From Rhizobium vallis (GTDB lineage: Bacteria; Pseudomonadota; Alphaproteobacteria; Rhizobiales; Rhizobiaceae): a stretch of DNA of 64,000 nt. How positions within the stretch are numbered: position 1 is the stretch's first letter; the number at the start of each line of letters is the position of its first letter. Made by a program: the position numbers and the translations under genes. The notes under the pieces are model-generated. The model did no database searches, was not told the origin of the DNA, and saw only the letters and a program-made list of their open reading frames with translations. Shown here piece after piece: positions 37,392-44,872 of the stretch. The stretch lies in NCBI RefSeq assembly GCF_003985155.1, contig NZ_ML133687.1:558001-622000 (forward strand), in the 5' to 3' direction.

Positions 37392-37757
37392 TTAGTTTTT
37401 TGATCCCGCTTCAACAAGCTCGCGGGTGACAGCGAATTCCGTCCTGCCGGAGATCGAGCTATAAGGTTCACACTGGGTGATCGCGTCAGCGATCAGCGGG
37501 GCTGCAGTTTTTTCCCATTCGGATGGCGGTGTGCGGAAGTTGATAGATAAAAAATCGGCAGATCCATCCTTGATTACTGCCACAACCATGAAGCTATACG
37601 CGCTCGGCGCGTCCGCAGGTAGCTTTAAACATTTAAGCATCTGATTGAAAATAATATTCCCGCTGTCTTCTGAGGCGAGCGCGGTCGTGACATTCATGGC
37701 CAAAACGACAGAGGCAATAAACACACTATAGTGAAAAGTCTTCGTCAAAGAATGCAT
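37392..37757 (-). CDS. Secreted TolA/TonB C-terminal-like protein
   Basis: 121 residues with a signal peptide (core VFIASVVLAMNVTTALA). The mature part has a pair of Cys and the pattern MLKCLKLP ... VVAVIKDGSADF ... ADAITQCEPYS, recalling the TolA/TonB C-terminal domain. The start at 37757 is preceded by AGGGG. The surrounding DNA is less GC-rich than the core genes. Convergent with dciA. Function not known. Confidence 0.65.
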   Translation of the reverse strand: MHSLTKTFHYSVFIASVVLAMNVTTALASEDSGNIIFNQMLKCLKLPADAPSAYSFMVVAVIKDGSADFLSINFRTPPSEWEKTAAPLIADAITQCEPYSSISGRTEFAVTRELVEAGSKN

Positions 37758-37915
37758 GCAAATTACCCCTCTGAATAGGCGCAAAAAAATGGAAAACTCC
37801 ATCCTTACTGCGTGAAGCCAAATGGATCACAGGAAAAAGCGTATAGCAATTCAAGGTGTGCAGTGTTCCACATATCTGAAAAAATCGCGGCTGAAGGGTA
37901 ATTCCAGGGCCGTCG

Positions 37916-38359
37916 CTAAACGACGCCCTTCTTCAAGATGAAGTTGCCATAGGGCCGTATTTCCCCCGTCTGAACCACCGCAAAACAGGCTTCTGCAATC
38001 GGATAGTAGGCGAAACGCTCGACGGGCTTGCTCCTGATGCTGCGCTTTTCGGCCGTCGAGCAAAGCAATTCCACGTCCGCATGCACCGGCAGCAATATCC
38101 CGGCCTGATCCGGATCCTCCATGTGCATGAGCGGCTGCTCGACGAAGTGATCGAGCGGCATGACTGCCAGGATCGCTTCTATGGTCTCTGTGGCGCTGGC
38201 CGCGTTCATCGATACGAGTTTGCCGCTGACGGTCTTTTTCGACACGCGGCAGGCCGAGAAATTCTTGTCGACGATGGCGATCTCGTCGCCATGCCCCATC
38301 GCGCTCAATATCCACAAAAGATCCGGGCAAAGAATCCCGGGAATATTTTTCAATGCCAT
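37916..38359 (-). CDS. RbsD/FucU-family sugar mutarotase
   Basis: 147 residues. MGHGDEIAIVD matches the FucU form (His23, Asp31 as probable catalytic residues) more than RbsD. These enzymes interconvert sugar anomers, such as fucose or ribose, before phosphorylation or transport-linked metabolism. It is divergent from the LacI regulator, sharing its operator, and presumably acts on the sugar imported by the ABC system. No sugar kinase gene is adjacent. Confidence 0.9.
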   Translation of the reverse strand: MALKNIPGILCPDLLWILSAMGHGDEIAIVDKNFSACRVSKKTVSGKLVSMNAASATETIEAILAVMPLDHFVEQPLMHMEDPDQAGILLPVHADVELLCSTAEKRSIRSKPVERFAYYPIAEACFAVVQTGEIRPYGNFILKKGVV

Positions 38360-38406
38360 GTTCGTTCCTCCCTTTGGACTCGTATATCACCATAAATCGA
38401 TGAAGA

Positions 38407-38426
38407 AAACGCTTGCGCAAACGTTT
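38407..38426. promoter_or_regulatory. LacI-family operator
   Basis: AAACGCTTGCGCAAACGTTT is palindromic at 18 of 20 positions, centred on the TTGCGCAA core with the CG dyad typical of LacI-family sites. It lies 48 bases upstream of the mutarotase gene and 171 bases upstream of lacI, so it can control the mutarotase directly and perhaps the divergent operon. Confidence 0.8.
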
Positions 38427-38597
38427 CGATGGCCATACGCTGATTATCACTGTTTCATTGGAGGATGAAATGGACGGCAAGCGACCCACGGGCAGCGGCT
38501 TGTTTGGGATCGGTTGAATATTCCGATTTTGTTTGGGGAGGACGCCGGGGCGACAGTCTGAGGCTGTGTGTCAGGCGTGATGGGGAGGTCTGCAATC

Positions 38598-39602
38598 ATG
38601 GCGACAATCACGGACGTCGCACGCGCCGCGGGCGTGTCGGTCTCTACCGTTTCGCACGTCGTCAACGGCACGCGGCATGTGAACGAGGCGACGGCGGCGC
38701 TCGTCAAAGAGGCGATCAAAAATCTTGGATTCGTGCCGAACGCTGTGGCCCGGTCACTGGTGCGATCCTCGACCGATGCCGTGGGTATCGCGATTTCGAT
38801 CAGCACCAACTACTATTTCAACGATATCGTCTCCTCTATCGAACGAGCTTGCGCCGCCATCGGGCAGCTCGTCTTTCTCTGCGACACGCAGAACGATCCG
38901 GCGACCGAGCTGAAGCTGGTCCGCGAACTGGTCCAGCGGCGGGTGGATGGGGTGATTCTAGCTCCATCAAGTGATCCGGAAAACCGCGCTATCAACTATC
39001 TCAAATCGTCTCGCATGCCCTTCGTGCTCGTCGATCGTCTGACGGTCGAGGATGCGGACGGGGTCTGCCTGGACAACGAGGCAGCGATGGAAACGCTGAT
39101 CGACCACCTTGCGAGCCACGGTCATCGCCGCATCGGCCTCATCGCCGGTGAGCCGGGGCTGCGTTCCACGATCGAACGCGTGCGCGGATATGTCGGCGCC
39201 ATGCGCAAGCACGGGCTCGAGATCGATCGCAGTTTGATGAGCGAAGGCAATGCGAACAGCGCGGATGCCCGCCAATCGGCGCTTGAGATCCTAAGCAGGG
39301 CGGACCGGCCGACGGCGATCGCCTCGGGCAACAACCTGGCCACAATCGGCGTCATGCGCGCGGTGCGCGACCTTGGATTGCGCATCTCCGAGGATCTGGC
39401 GCTGATCGGCTTTGACGACTTTGACTGGGCCGACTGTTTCGAGCCGCGGCTGACCGTCATGGCGCAGCCAAGCGAGATGATCGGCATGCAGGCTGCGGAA
39501 ATGCTGTCCAGGCGGATCAAATCGAGCACGGAGAATGTGCGGCAGGTCCGCCTGCCGGCAAAATTGGTAATTCGCCGCTCCTGCGGCTGCGGAGGACATT
39601 GA
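38598..39602 (+). CDS. LacI-family transcriptional regulator
   Basis: 334 residues. The DNA-binding head is TITDVARAAGVSVSTVSHVVNGTRHVNE (pattern ATxxDVAxxAGVSxxTVSxVxN), followed by the hinge helix NAVARSLVR and a periplasmic-binding-protein-like core. The start at 38598 has GGGGAGG upstream. It lies one base before the ABC ATPase gene, so it is the first gene of that operon and probably represses it until the transported sugar binds. A CGCGGH tail is unusual (RRSCGCGGH). Confidence 0.93.
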   Translation: MATITDVARAAGVSVSTVSHVVNGTRHVNEATAALVKEAIKNLGFVPNAVARSLVRSSTDAVGIAISISTNYYFNDIVSSIERACAAIGQLVFLCDTQNDPATELKLVRELVQRRVDGVILAPSSDPENRAINYLKSSRMPFVLVDRLTVEDADGVCLDNEAAMETLIDHLASHGHRRIGLIAGEPGLRSTIERVRGYVGAMRKHGLEIDRSLMSEGNANSADARQSALEILSRADRPTAIASGNNLATIGVMRAVRDLGLRISEDLALIGFDDFDWADCFEPRLTVMAQPSEMIGMQAAEMLSRRIKSSTENVRQVRLPAKLVIRRSCGCGGH

Positions 39603-39603
39603 A

Positions 39604-41091
39604 ATGACGTCGGCACTGGCTCTCGCTGGGATCACCAAATCCTTTCCGGGCGTGCGCGCGCTGAAGGGCGTGTCGTTTTCTCTGCAGCCCGGAGAAATCA
39701 GGGCGTTGGTGGGGGAGAACGGAGCCGGAAAATCGACGCTGATGAAGATCCTTTCAGGCGCCTATTCGGCCGACGAGGGGCGCATCGAGCTTTTTGGCGA
39801 ACAGGTTCTCGATCCGACGCCGGCCGGGATGATCGCGCGCGGCGTCGCGGTCATCTATCAGGAACTTGCGCAGGCGCCGCACCTGACGGTCGCTGAAAAC
39901 GTTCTGATGGGGCGATTGCCACGCAAGGGTGCCCTGATCGACTGGGGCGAAGCAAAGCGTCGGACCATCGAGGTTGTCGACCGGCTCGGTTTCGATGTCG
40001 ATCCAACCGCTCGGATCGGAACGCTCTCGGTTGCCAAGCGCCAGATGGTGGAGATTGCCAAGGCGCTGGCGCGCGATGCGAAAATCATCGTTCTCGACGA
40101 GCCGTCGGCCGTGTTGGCGCAGGCGGAGATCGACCAGCTGTTCCGGGTCGTCCGGCAGCTGGCTCGTGATAGCGGCGTTGCCTTCGTCTATATCTCGCAT
40201 CGCCTGCGTGAAGTTTTCGAACTGAGCGACACGGTCACCATTCTGCGCGACGGCACGGTCATCCACAACGGACCCTCCAATGGCCTGACGACGAACGACC
40301 TGATTCGCAGCATGGTGGGAAGGGAAGTGGGCGACGTCTTTCCCAAGCGCGCACCCCGGATCGGCGAGGAAGCCCTGTCCGCCAAGGGCATCTCGACGCC
40401 AGCGCTGCTCAAAAACGTCAGCATTCATGTTCGAAAAGGCGAGATCGTCGGTCTTTTCGGGCTGGCGGGCGCCGGCCGCACGGAGCTTCTGCGCGCCATT
40501 TACGGCGCTGACCCGCGTGGTGCCGGCGAGGTCAGCATCAACGGCGCGATGGCGAGCATCGGTTCGCCGCGCGCCGGTATCTCCAAGGGGCTCGGTCTCG
40601 TGCCGGAAGACCGCAAGACAGAGGGCCTCTTCCTGATTCAGAGCGTCGGCTTCAACATCATGTCGGCCAGCCTCGCGCAGATCGTCCGTTTCGGGCTTCT
40701 GTCTCTTCGCCGCGAACGCAAGATAGTGAGCGGTCTGATCGAGCGCCTGCGGATCAGGACGCCGAACGCCGCAGCGGCGACGCAGAACCTTTCGGGCGGC
40801 AATCAGCAGAAATGTGTGCTGGCGAGGCTCGTCAGCGCCGGGTGCGAGATCCTGCTGGCCGACGAGCCCACACGCGGTGTCGATGTGGGGGCCAAGCGCG
40901 AGATTTACGACCTGCTGGTCGAACTGGCGGAAGCCCGCGGACTGGCGATCGTCATCGCCTCTTCCGAATTGCCGGAAATCCTCGGCCTGTGCGACCGGCT
41001 CTACGTTTTGAGAGAGGGCGAAGTTACGGCTGAACTCGACGCGCGCACTGCAACCGAAGAACAAGTCATGCACTTCGCGGCACTACATTAA
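39604..41091 (+). CDS. Sugar ABC transporter ATPase (RbsA type)
   Basis: 495 residues, two fused nucleotide-binding domains. The first has Walker A GENGAGKST and IIVLDEPSAVL; the second has the degenerate GLAGAGRTE that is normal for this class, signature LSGGNQQK and LLADEPTRGVD. It energises import of a monosaccharide through the permease at 41105. Part of lacI-ATPase-permease-binding protein. Confidence 0.95.
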   Translation: MTSALALAGITKSFPGVRALKGVSFSLQPGEIRALVGENGAGKSTLMKILSGAYSADEGRIELFGEQVLDPTPAGMIARGVAVIYQELAQAPHLTVAENVLMGRLPRKGALIDWGEAKRRTIEVVDRLGFDVDPTARIGTLSVAKRQMVEIAKALARDAKIIVLDEPSAVLAQAEIDQLFRVVRQLARDSGVAFVYISHRLREVFELSDTVTILRDGTVIHNGPSNGLTTNDLIRSMVGREVGDVFPKRAPRIGEEALSAKGISTPALLKNVSIHVRKGEIVGLFGLAGAGRTELLRAIYGADPRGAGEVSINGAMASIGSPRAGISKGLGLVPEDRKTEGLFLIQSVGFNIMSASLAQIVRFGLLSLRRERKIVSGLIERLRIRTPNAAAATQNLSGGNQQKCVLARLVSAGCEILLADEPTRGVDVGAKREIYDLLVELAEARGLAIVIASSELPEILGLCDRLYVLREGEVTAELDARTATEEQVMHFAALH

Positions 41092-41104
41092 TGAGGGGAC
41101 TACC

Positions 41105-42037
41105 ATGAAAAATCTTCCGCGAGGAACGGGTCTTGCCGGTGCACTGATCGTACTGATCATCGCCGCCTCGCTGATCTCTCCTCATTTTCTCAATCCCATC
41201 AATGTCCTGAACGTCCTGAGGCAGGTCGCGCTCTATGGGATCCTCGGCATCGGCATGACATTCGTGATCCTGACCAAAGGGATCGATCTTTCGGTGGGCT
41301 CGATCGTCGCGCTGGTCGGCGTCACCGGCGCGGTCCTGATGGAACAGGGCGTGCCCATCCCCCTGATGGTGTTGATCTGTCTCTCCATTGGCGCCCTCGT
41401 CGGCTGCGTCAACGGCTTCGGCGTTTCCTATTTTCGTATTCCGGCCTTCATCATGACGCTCGGCTGCATGGTGATGGTGCGCGGCTTCGCGCTGATGATC
41501 GCCGATGGTGGGACCGTCAATCCCGGCAAGCTCGCCGAAAGCTTCTTCTTGCTCGGCGGCGGTTACATGCTGGGTGTGCCGACACCGATCTACGTCTTCG
41601 CGATCGTCTGCATCATCGCGGCCGTCGTGCTCAGCTTTACGCCGTTCGGCCGCGCCATCTATGCGGTCGGCAGCAATGAGGAGGCGGCGAGGCTATCCGG
41701 TATCAATGTGCCGCTCGTCATCTTCAGCGTCTACATCATTTGTGGCGTGCTGGCAGCACTTTCCGGCCTGATTTTCCTGTCGCGCCTTTCCGTCGGCGAC
41801 CCGAATTCCGGCCTCGGGCTCGAACTGGAAGCGATCACGATCGCGGTCATCGGCGGCACGTCGCTGTTCGGCGGCGAAGGCACGGTTCTCGGCACGATGG
41901 GGGGTGCCATGGTCCTGGCCATCATCGCAAACATTCTCAATCTCGCAGGCGTTTCACCATTCTCTCAACAGGTGGTGAAGGGTGGGATCATCGTTCTTGC
42001 CGTGCTGCTCGAAGCCGGAAGAAAACCACGCAAATAG
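41105..42037 (+). CDS. Sugar ABC transporter permease (RbsC type)
   Basis: 310 residues, about 9-10 membrane helices, with the family signature LTKGIDLSVGSIVALVG and the later AIVIGGTSLFGGEGTVLGT-like loop (AVIGGTSLFGGEG). It forms the membrane channel as a homodimer. Fourteen bases follow the ATPase gene. Confidence 0.95.
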   Translation: MKNLPRGTGLAGALIVLIIAASLISPHFLNPINVLNVLRQVALYGILGIGMTFVILTKGIDLSVGSIVALVGVTGAVLMEQGVPIPLMVLICLSIGALVGCVNGFGVSYFRIPAFIMTLGCMVMVRGFALMIADGGTVNPGKLAESFFLLGGGYMLGVPTPIYVFAIVCIIAAVVLSFTPFGRAIYAVGSNEEAARLSGINVPLVIFSVYIICGVLAALSGLIFLSRLSVGDPNSGLGLELEAITIAVIGGTSLFGGEGTVLGTMGGAMVLAIIANILNLAGVSPFSQQVVKGGIIVLAVLLEAGRKPRK

Positions 42038-42063
42038 CGTGTTCAACAGAGGGAGGACTTAAA

Positions 42064-43065
42064 ATGCTCAACATGACCAGACGCATGCTCATTATCTCCG
42101 CCGGGCTCGCCACCGTCCTGACGGCGGCTCCCGCCTTCAGCGCGGACAAGATCGTCATCGGCTTCTCGCAGGCGAGTTCGAACTCGGCCCATCGCAACAC
42201 GATGACCAAACGCAACCAGGCCTATGCCGCGGAGCACTTCAAGGATGTCGATCTGATCGTCACCAACGCGGAAGGCAAGTCAGCAAAGCAGATTTCGGAT
42301 GTCGAAAGCCTGATGGTACAAGGCATGAAAGTTCTGATGATCTCGGCTCAGGATGGCGCCGCGATCGCACCGACCGTCAAGCAGGTGCTGGCCGCCGGCA
42401 TTCCGGTCATCACGCTCGAGCGCAGTCTCGATATTCCCGTTACGCTGCATGTCGGCCCGCACAACAAGCCCATCGGCACGCTGGCCGGCAAGTACATTGC
42501 TGAAGCGCTGAAAGGCAAGGGCAATGTCGTGGAGATCAAGGGCGACCCGGCTGTCGCGCCCGCGGTCGAGCGCCACGAAGGTTTTGCCGAAGCCATCGCC
42601 GGCACCGATATCAAGGTGATCGCCGAAACCCACGCCGACTGGGATCAGGAAAAGGCGCTGAAGTTCATGGAAGACACGCTCCAGCGTTTCCCGGCCGGGC
42701 AAATCCAGGCCGTTTACGCCCATAACGACAATATGGCGTTTGGTGCGCTGCGGGCGATTCAGGCTGCCGGCCGTGACAAGGAAGGCATCCTCATCATCGG
42801 CATCGACGGCGAGAATGCCGCCATCCGCGCCGTTGCCAAGGGCGACCTGACCGCGACCTTCACCTATTCCACCGTCGCGCCTGAAGGCGTCATCGCCGCG
42901 CACGCGCTTGCCACCAACGACACGGCAGCGCTTGAAAAGCTTGGAACCTTGACGAAGAAGGACGACGGCTCGATGGAAATCGAGATCGCATCGAAAATGA
43001 TCACCAAGGAAAATGCCGCCGAGTTCTTCTGCAAGGGGTTCGGCGACGACCCTGAATGCAAGTGA
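42064..43065 (+). CDS. Periplasmic sugar-binding protein (RbsB type)
   Basis: 333 residues with a signal peptide (ending AAPAFSA). Two Rossmann-like lobes of the Peripla_BP_4 family; HNDNMAFGALRAI is the conserved hinge segment and GDPAVAPAVERHEGF a ligand-side strand. The RbsB/xylose/galactose group cannot be told apart here; a FucU-type mutarotase nearby hints at a deoxyhexose. The terminator 16 bases downstream ends the operon. Confidence 0.94.
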   Translation: MLNMTRRMLIISAGLATVLTAAPAFSADKIVIGFSQASSNSAHRNTMTKRNQAYAAEHFKDVDLIVTNAEGKSAKQISDVESLMVQGMKVLMISAQDGAAIAPTVKQVLAAGIPVITLERSLDIPVTLHVGPHNKPIGTLAGKYIAEALKGKGNVVEIKGDPAVAPAVERHEGFAEAIAGTDIKVIAETHADWDQEKALKFMEDTLQRFPAGQIQAVYAHNDNMAFGALRAIQAAGRDKEGILIIGIDGENAAIRAVAKGDLTATFTYSTVAPEGVIAAHALATNDTAALEKLGTLTKKDDGSMEIEIASKMITKENAAEFFCKGFGDDPECK

Positions 43066-43081
43066 TCCGATAGACGTCGAC

Positions 43082-43116
43082 GTCCGGCGCGACGAATGCG
43101 CGCCGGACTTTCGTTT
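43082..43116 (+). terminator. Terminator after the sugar ABC operon
   Basis: GTCCGGCGCG (43082-43091), 7-base loop, CGCGCCGGAC (43099-43108), followed by TTTCGTTT. Confidence 0.85.
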
Positions 43117-43208
43117 GAGATCCGAGAAACAAGCCGCCCGGTCGGCGGCTGGTCGAGCAGCCCAACGTCAGCTACTTGGACATGAAGCCTGTCTTGAACT
43201 CCATCGCA

Positions 43209-43226
43209 AGTGTATTACACTGTAAT
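43209..43226 (+). promoter_or_regulatory. Overlapping palindromes upstream of parD
   Basis: AGTGTA-T-TACACT (43209-43221) overlaps TTACA-C-TGTAA (43216-43226). These lie 22 bases before the parD start and fit an autoregulatory operator for a ribbon-helix-helix antitoxin, which typically binds short tandem palindromes. Confidence 0.65.
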
Positions 43227-43248
43227 CACCGGATAGGAGTTAACAGGA

Positions 43249-43524
43249 ATGCGCAGCAGCAAACCCATTACGGTGACGCTCGGCAGCCAGCAGAAAAGCT
43301 TGGAAGCGCGACTGGAATCTGGCGCCTATAATTCGGCGAGCGAGGTTATCCGCGCCGCGTTGCGCGCGCTCGACCGGGAAGAGGATGCGATCGACGAAAT
43401 CATGCGTCGGAAAATCCGCGAGGCGATTGAAGATCCGGGTCCGGATATCGACGCCGATGTGGTCTTCGAGCGACTCGAACGTCTGCACACCGATCGAATG
43501 AAGACCCAGGGCGGTGATGCCTAA
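43249..43524 (+). CDS. ParD-type antitoxin
   Basis: 91 residues. The N-terminus is the ribbon-helix-helix (ITVTLGSQQKSLEARLESGAYNSASEVIRAALRAL pattern), the C-terminal part is charged and helical, as expected for the toxin-binding arm. AGGAGT precedes the ATG. The gene is complete and overlaps the parE start by eight bases (GATGCC). Neighbouring DNA looks less GC-rich than core genes, consistent with a mobile toxin-antitoxin unit. Confidence 0.9.
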   Translation: MRSSKPITVTLGSQQKSLEARLESGAYNSASEVIRAALRALDREEDAIDEIMRRKIREAIEDPGPDIDADVVFERLERLHTDRMKTQGGDA

Positions 43525-43815
43525 GGTGGTATTTCGCCCTAGGGCGGAGAAGGATCTGTTCGCTATTTACGAATTCATCGCTGCAGACAATTCAATGGCG
43601 GCAATAGAGCTCATCCGCCGGCTGAGACAGTTTTGTCATGGCTTGGAAGACATGCCGGAAAGGGGGCTCCGCGAGAGGATTTTGCCCCAGGTGTTCGCAT
43701 TCTGGTTTTCGAGCGGCGCGTGACCATTGCTTATCGGGTCATGAAGGAACAGGTGCAGATACTGAGGCTGTTTTATGCTGGCCGGAATACGCCTTCGGCC
43801 TTCCGTGGAAACTGA
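43517..43815 (+). pseudogene. ParE-type toxin, frameshifted
   Basis: Frame one gives MPKVVFRPRAEKDLFAIYEF through DMPERG, the ParE N-terminal half; a second frame continues with PREDFAPGVRILVFERRVT and VQILRLFYAGRN, the usual ParE C-terminal half. They join if the G5 run at 43662-43666 (after AAA) had six Gs. As read, the product is truncated to 69 residues with an aberrant tail, lacking the catalytic C-terminal strand. Either a real inactivating deletion, a slippage site, or a sequencing error. Confidence 0.85.
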
Positions 43816-43963
43816 GAATCATTGATTTCGGACGCAACGTCTGCTTTCGGTCCCATCACGGTCACAATTCTTTGAAGAAAGTTGGCGAACCGTGCCTTGT
43901 GAGCGACCTCAAGCCGTTATATCGCACAGTCATGCCGTCAATCTCAGTAGTTATGGGGAACCC

Positions 43964-44740
43964 ATGCAGATGTCCGAAATGCAACTGACGAAACGCCGCC
44001 TTCTCGGTGGTATCGCCATCGCCGCAGCTGCCGCAGCGCTTGTCGCCTGCAACGACAGCAAGGACGCTGCCGATGCTTCGTCCTCCGGCAAGACCATGGC
44101 TGACGGCACCAATGTCGACACCATCCAGACGGCTGCCACATCGGCGACCGAAATGCCGCAGTCGGACGGCGATGTCGACATGGCGAAGGTGCTGACACCT
44201 GGCGCGCTGCCGGAAATGGCGCTCGGCAAGGCCGACGCCCCGGTCAAGATCGTCGAATATATGTCGATGACCTGCCCGCATTGCGCCCATTTCCACAACA
44301 CCACCTTCGACGCCATCAAGCAGAAATACGTCGACAGCGGCAAGGTGCAGTTCATCATCCGCGAATTCCCCTTCGACCCGCGCGCCGCCGCAGCCTTCAT
44401 GCTTGCCCGCTGCAGCGCCTCCAATCCGGAGCAGCTGAGCACGCCGGAACAGTATTTCCCGATGGTCTCGATGCTCTTCAAACAGCAGCAGGTCTGGGCC
44501 GCCGCCGATGATGGCCGCGCCGCGCTGCTACAGATGTCGAAGCTTGCCGGATTTACTGAGGATAGCTTCACGAAATGCTTGACGAACCAGAAGCTTCTGG
44601 ATGAAGTGAACGCCACGCGGGAAAGAGGTTCCAAGGATTTCGGCGTCAACGCCACGCCGACTTTCCTTATCAATGGCAAGCGCTATTCTGGAGACATGCC
44701 GGTTGAAACCATGTCGGCGCTCATCGACAGCCTGCTCTGA
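43964..44740 (+). CDS. DsbA-family thiol:disulfide oxidoreductase (periplasmic)
   Basis: 258 residues. A Tat- or Sec-like signal with KRR then a hydrophobic core and a lipobox-like LVAC (Cys29), an Ala/Ser/Asp-rich linker (30-85), and a thioredoxin/DsbA domain with active site CPHC (104-107) and cis-Pro region VNATPTFLING. The distant Cys near ARCSAS and KCLTNQ may be structural. It should oxidise or shuffle disulfides of exported proteins. The usual neighbour smc follows. Confidence 0.92.
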   Translation: MQMSEMQLTKRRLLGGIAIAAAAAALVACNDSKDAADASSSGKTMADGTNVDTIQTAATSATEMPQSDGDVDMAKVLTPGALPEMALGKADAPVKIVEYMSMTCPHCAHFHNTTFDAIKQKYVDSGKVQFIIREFPFDPRAAAAFMLARCSASNPEQLSTPEQYFPMVSMLFKQQQVWAAADDGRAALLQMSKLAGFTEDSFTKCLTNQKLLDEVNATRERGSKDFGVNATPTFLINGKRYSGDMPVETMSALIDSLL

Positions 44741-44759
44741 ACCGGACCGTTTTGAAATG

Positions 44760-44794
44760 ACGGGCGACGGTGAGAGCCGTGCGCCCGTTTTTTT
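44760..44794 (+). terminator. Terminator between dsbA and smc
   Basis: ACGGGCG...ACGG (44760-44770) pairs with CCGT...CGCCCGT (44777-44788) with one bulge, followed by a run of seven T. It separates dsbA from smc, so smc likely has its own promoter within the next 78 bases. Confidence 0.85.
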
Positions 44795-44872
44795 GTGGCT
44801 GCGTGGGGGTGCCCGGCTCACCCTGCGCTGCGGACGTGTTTCCCGCTCTGAACTACGCCCCGGAGCGGCTGC

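Noticed and set aside
43638..43988. 116-residue ORF overlapping parE
   Set aside because: Third-frame reading of parE; no ParE-like residues beyond the frameshift explanation.
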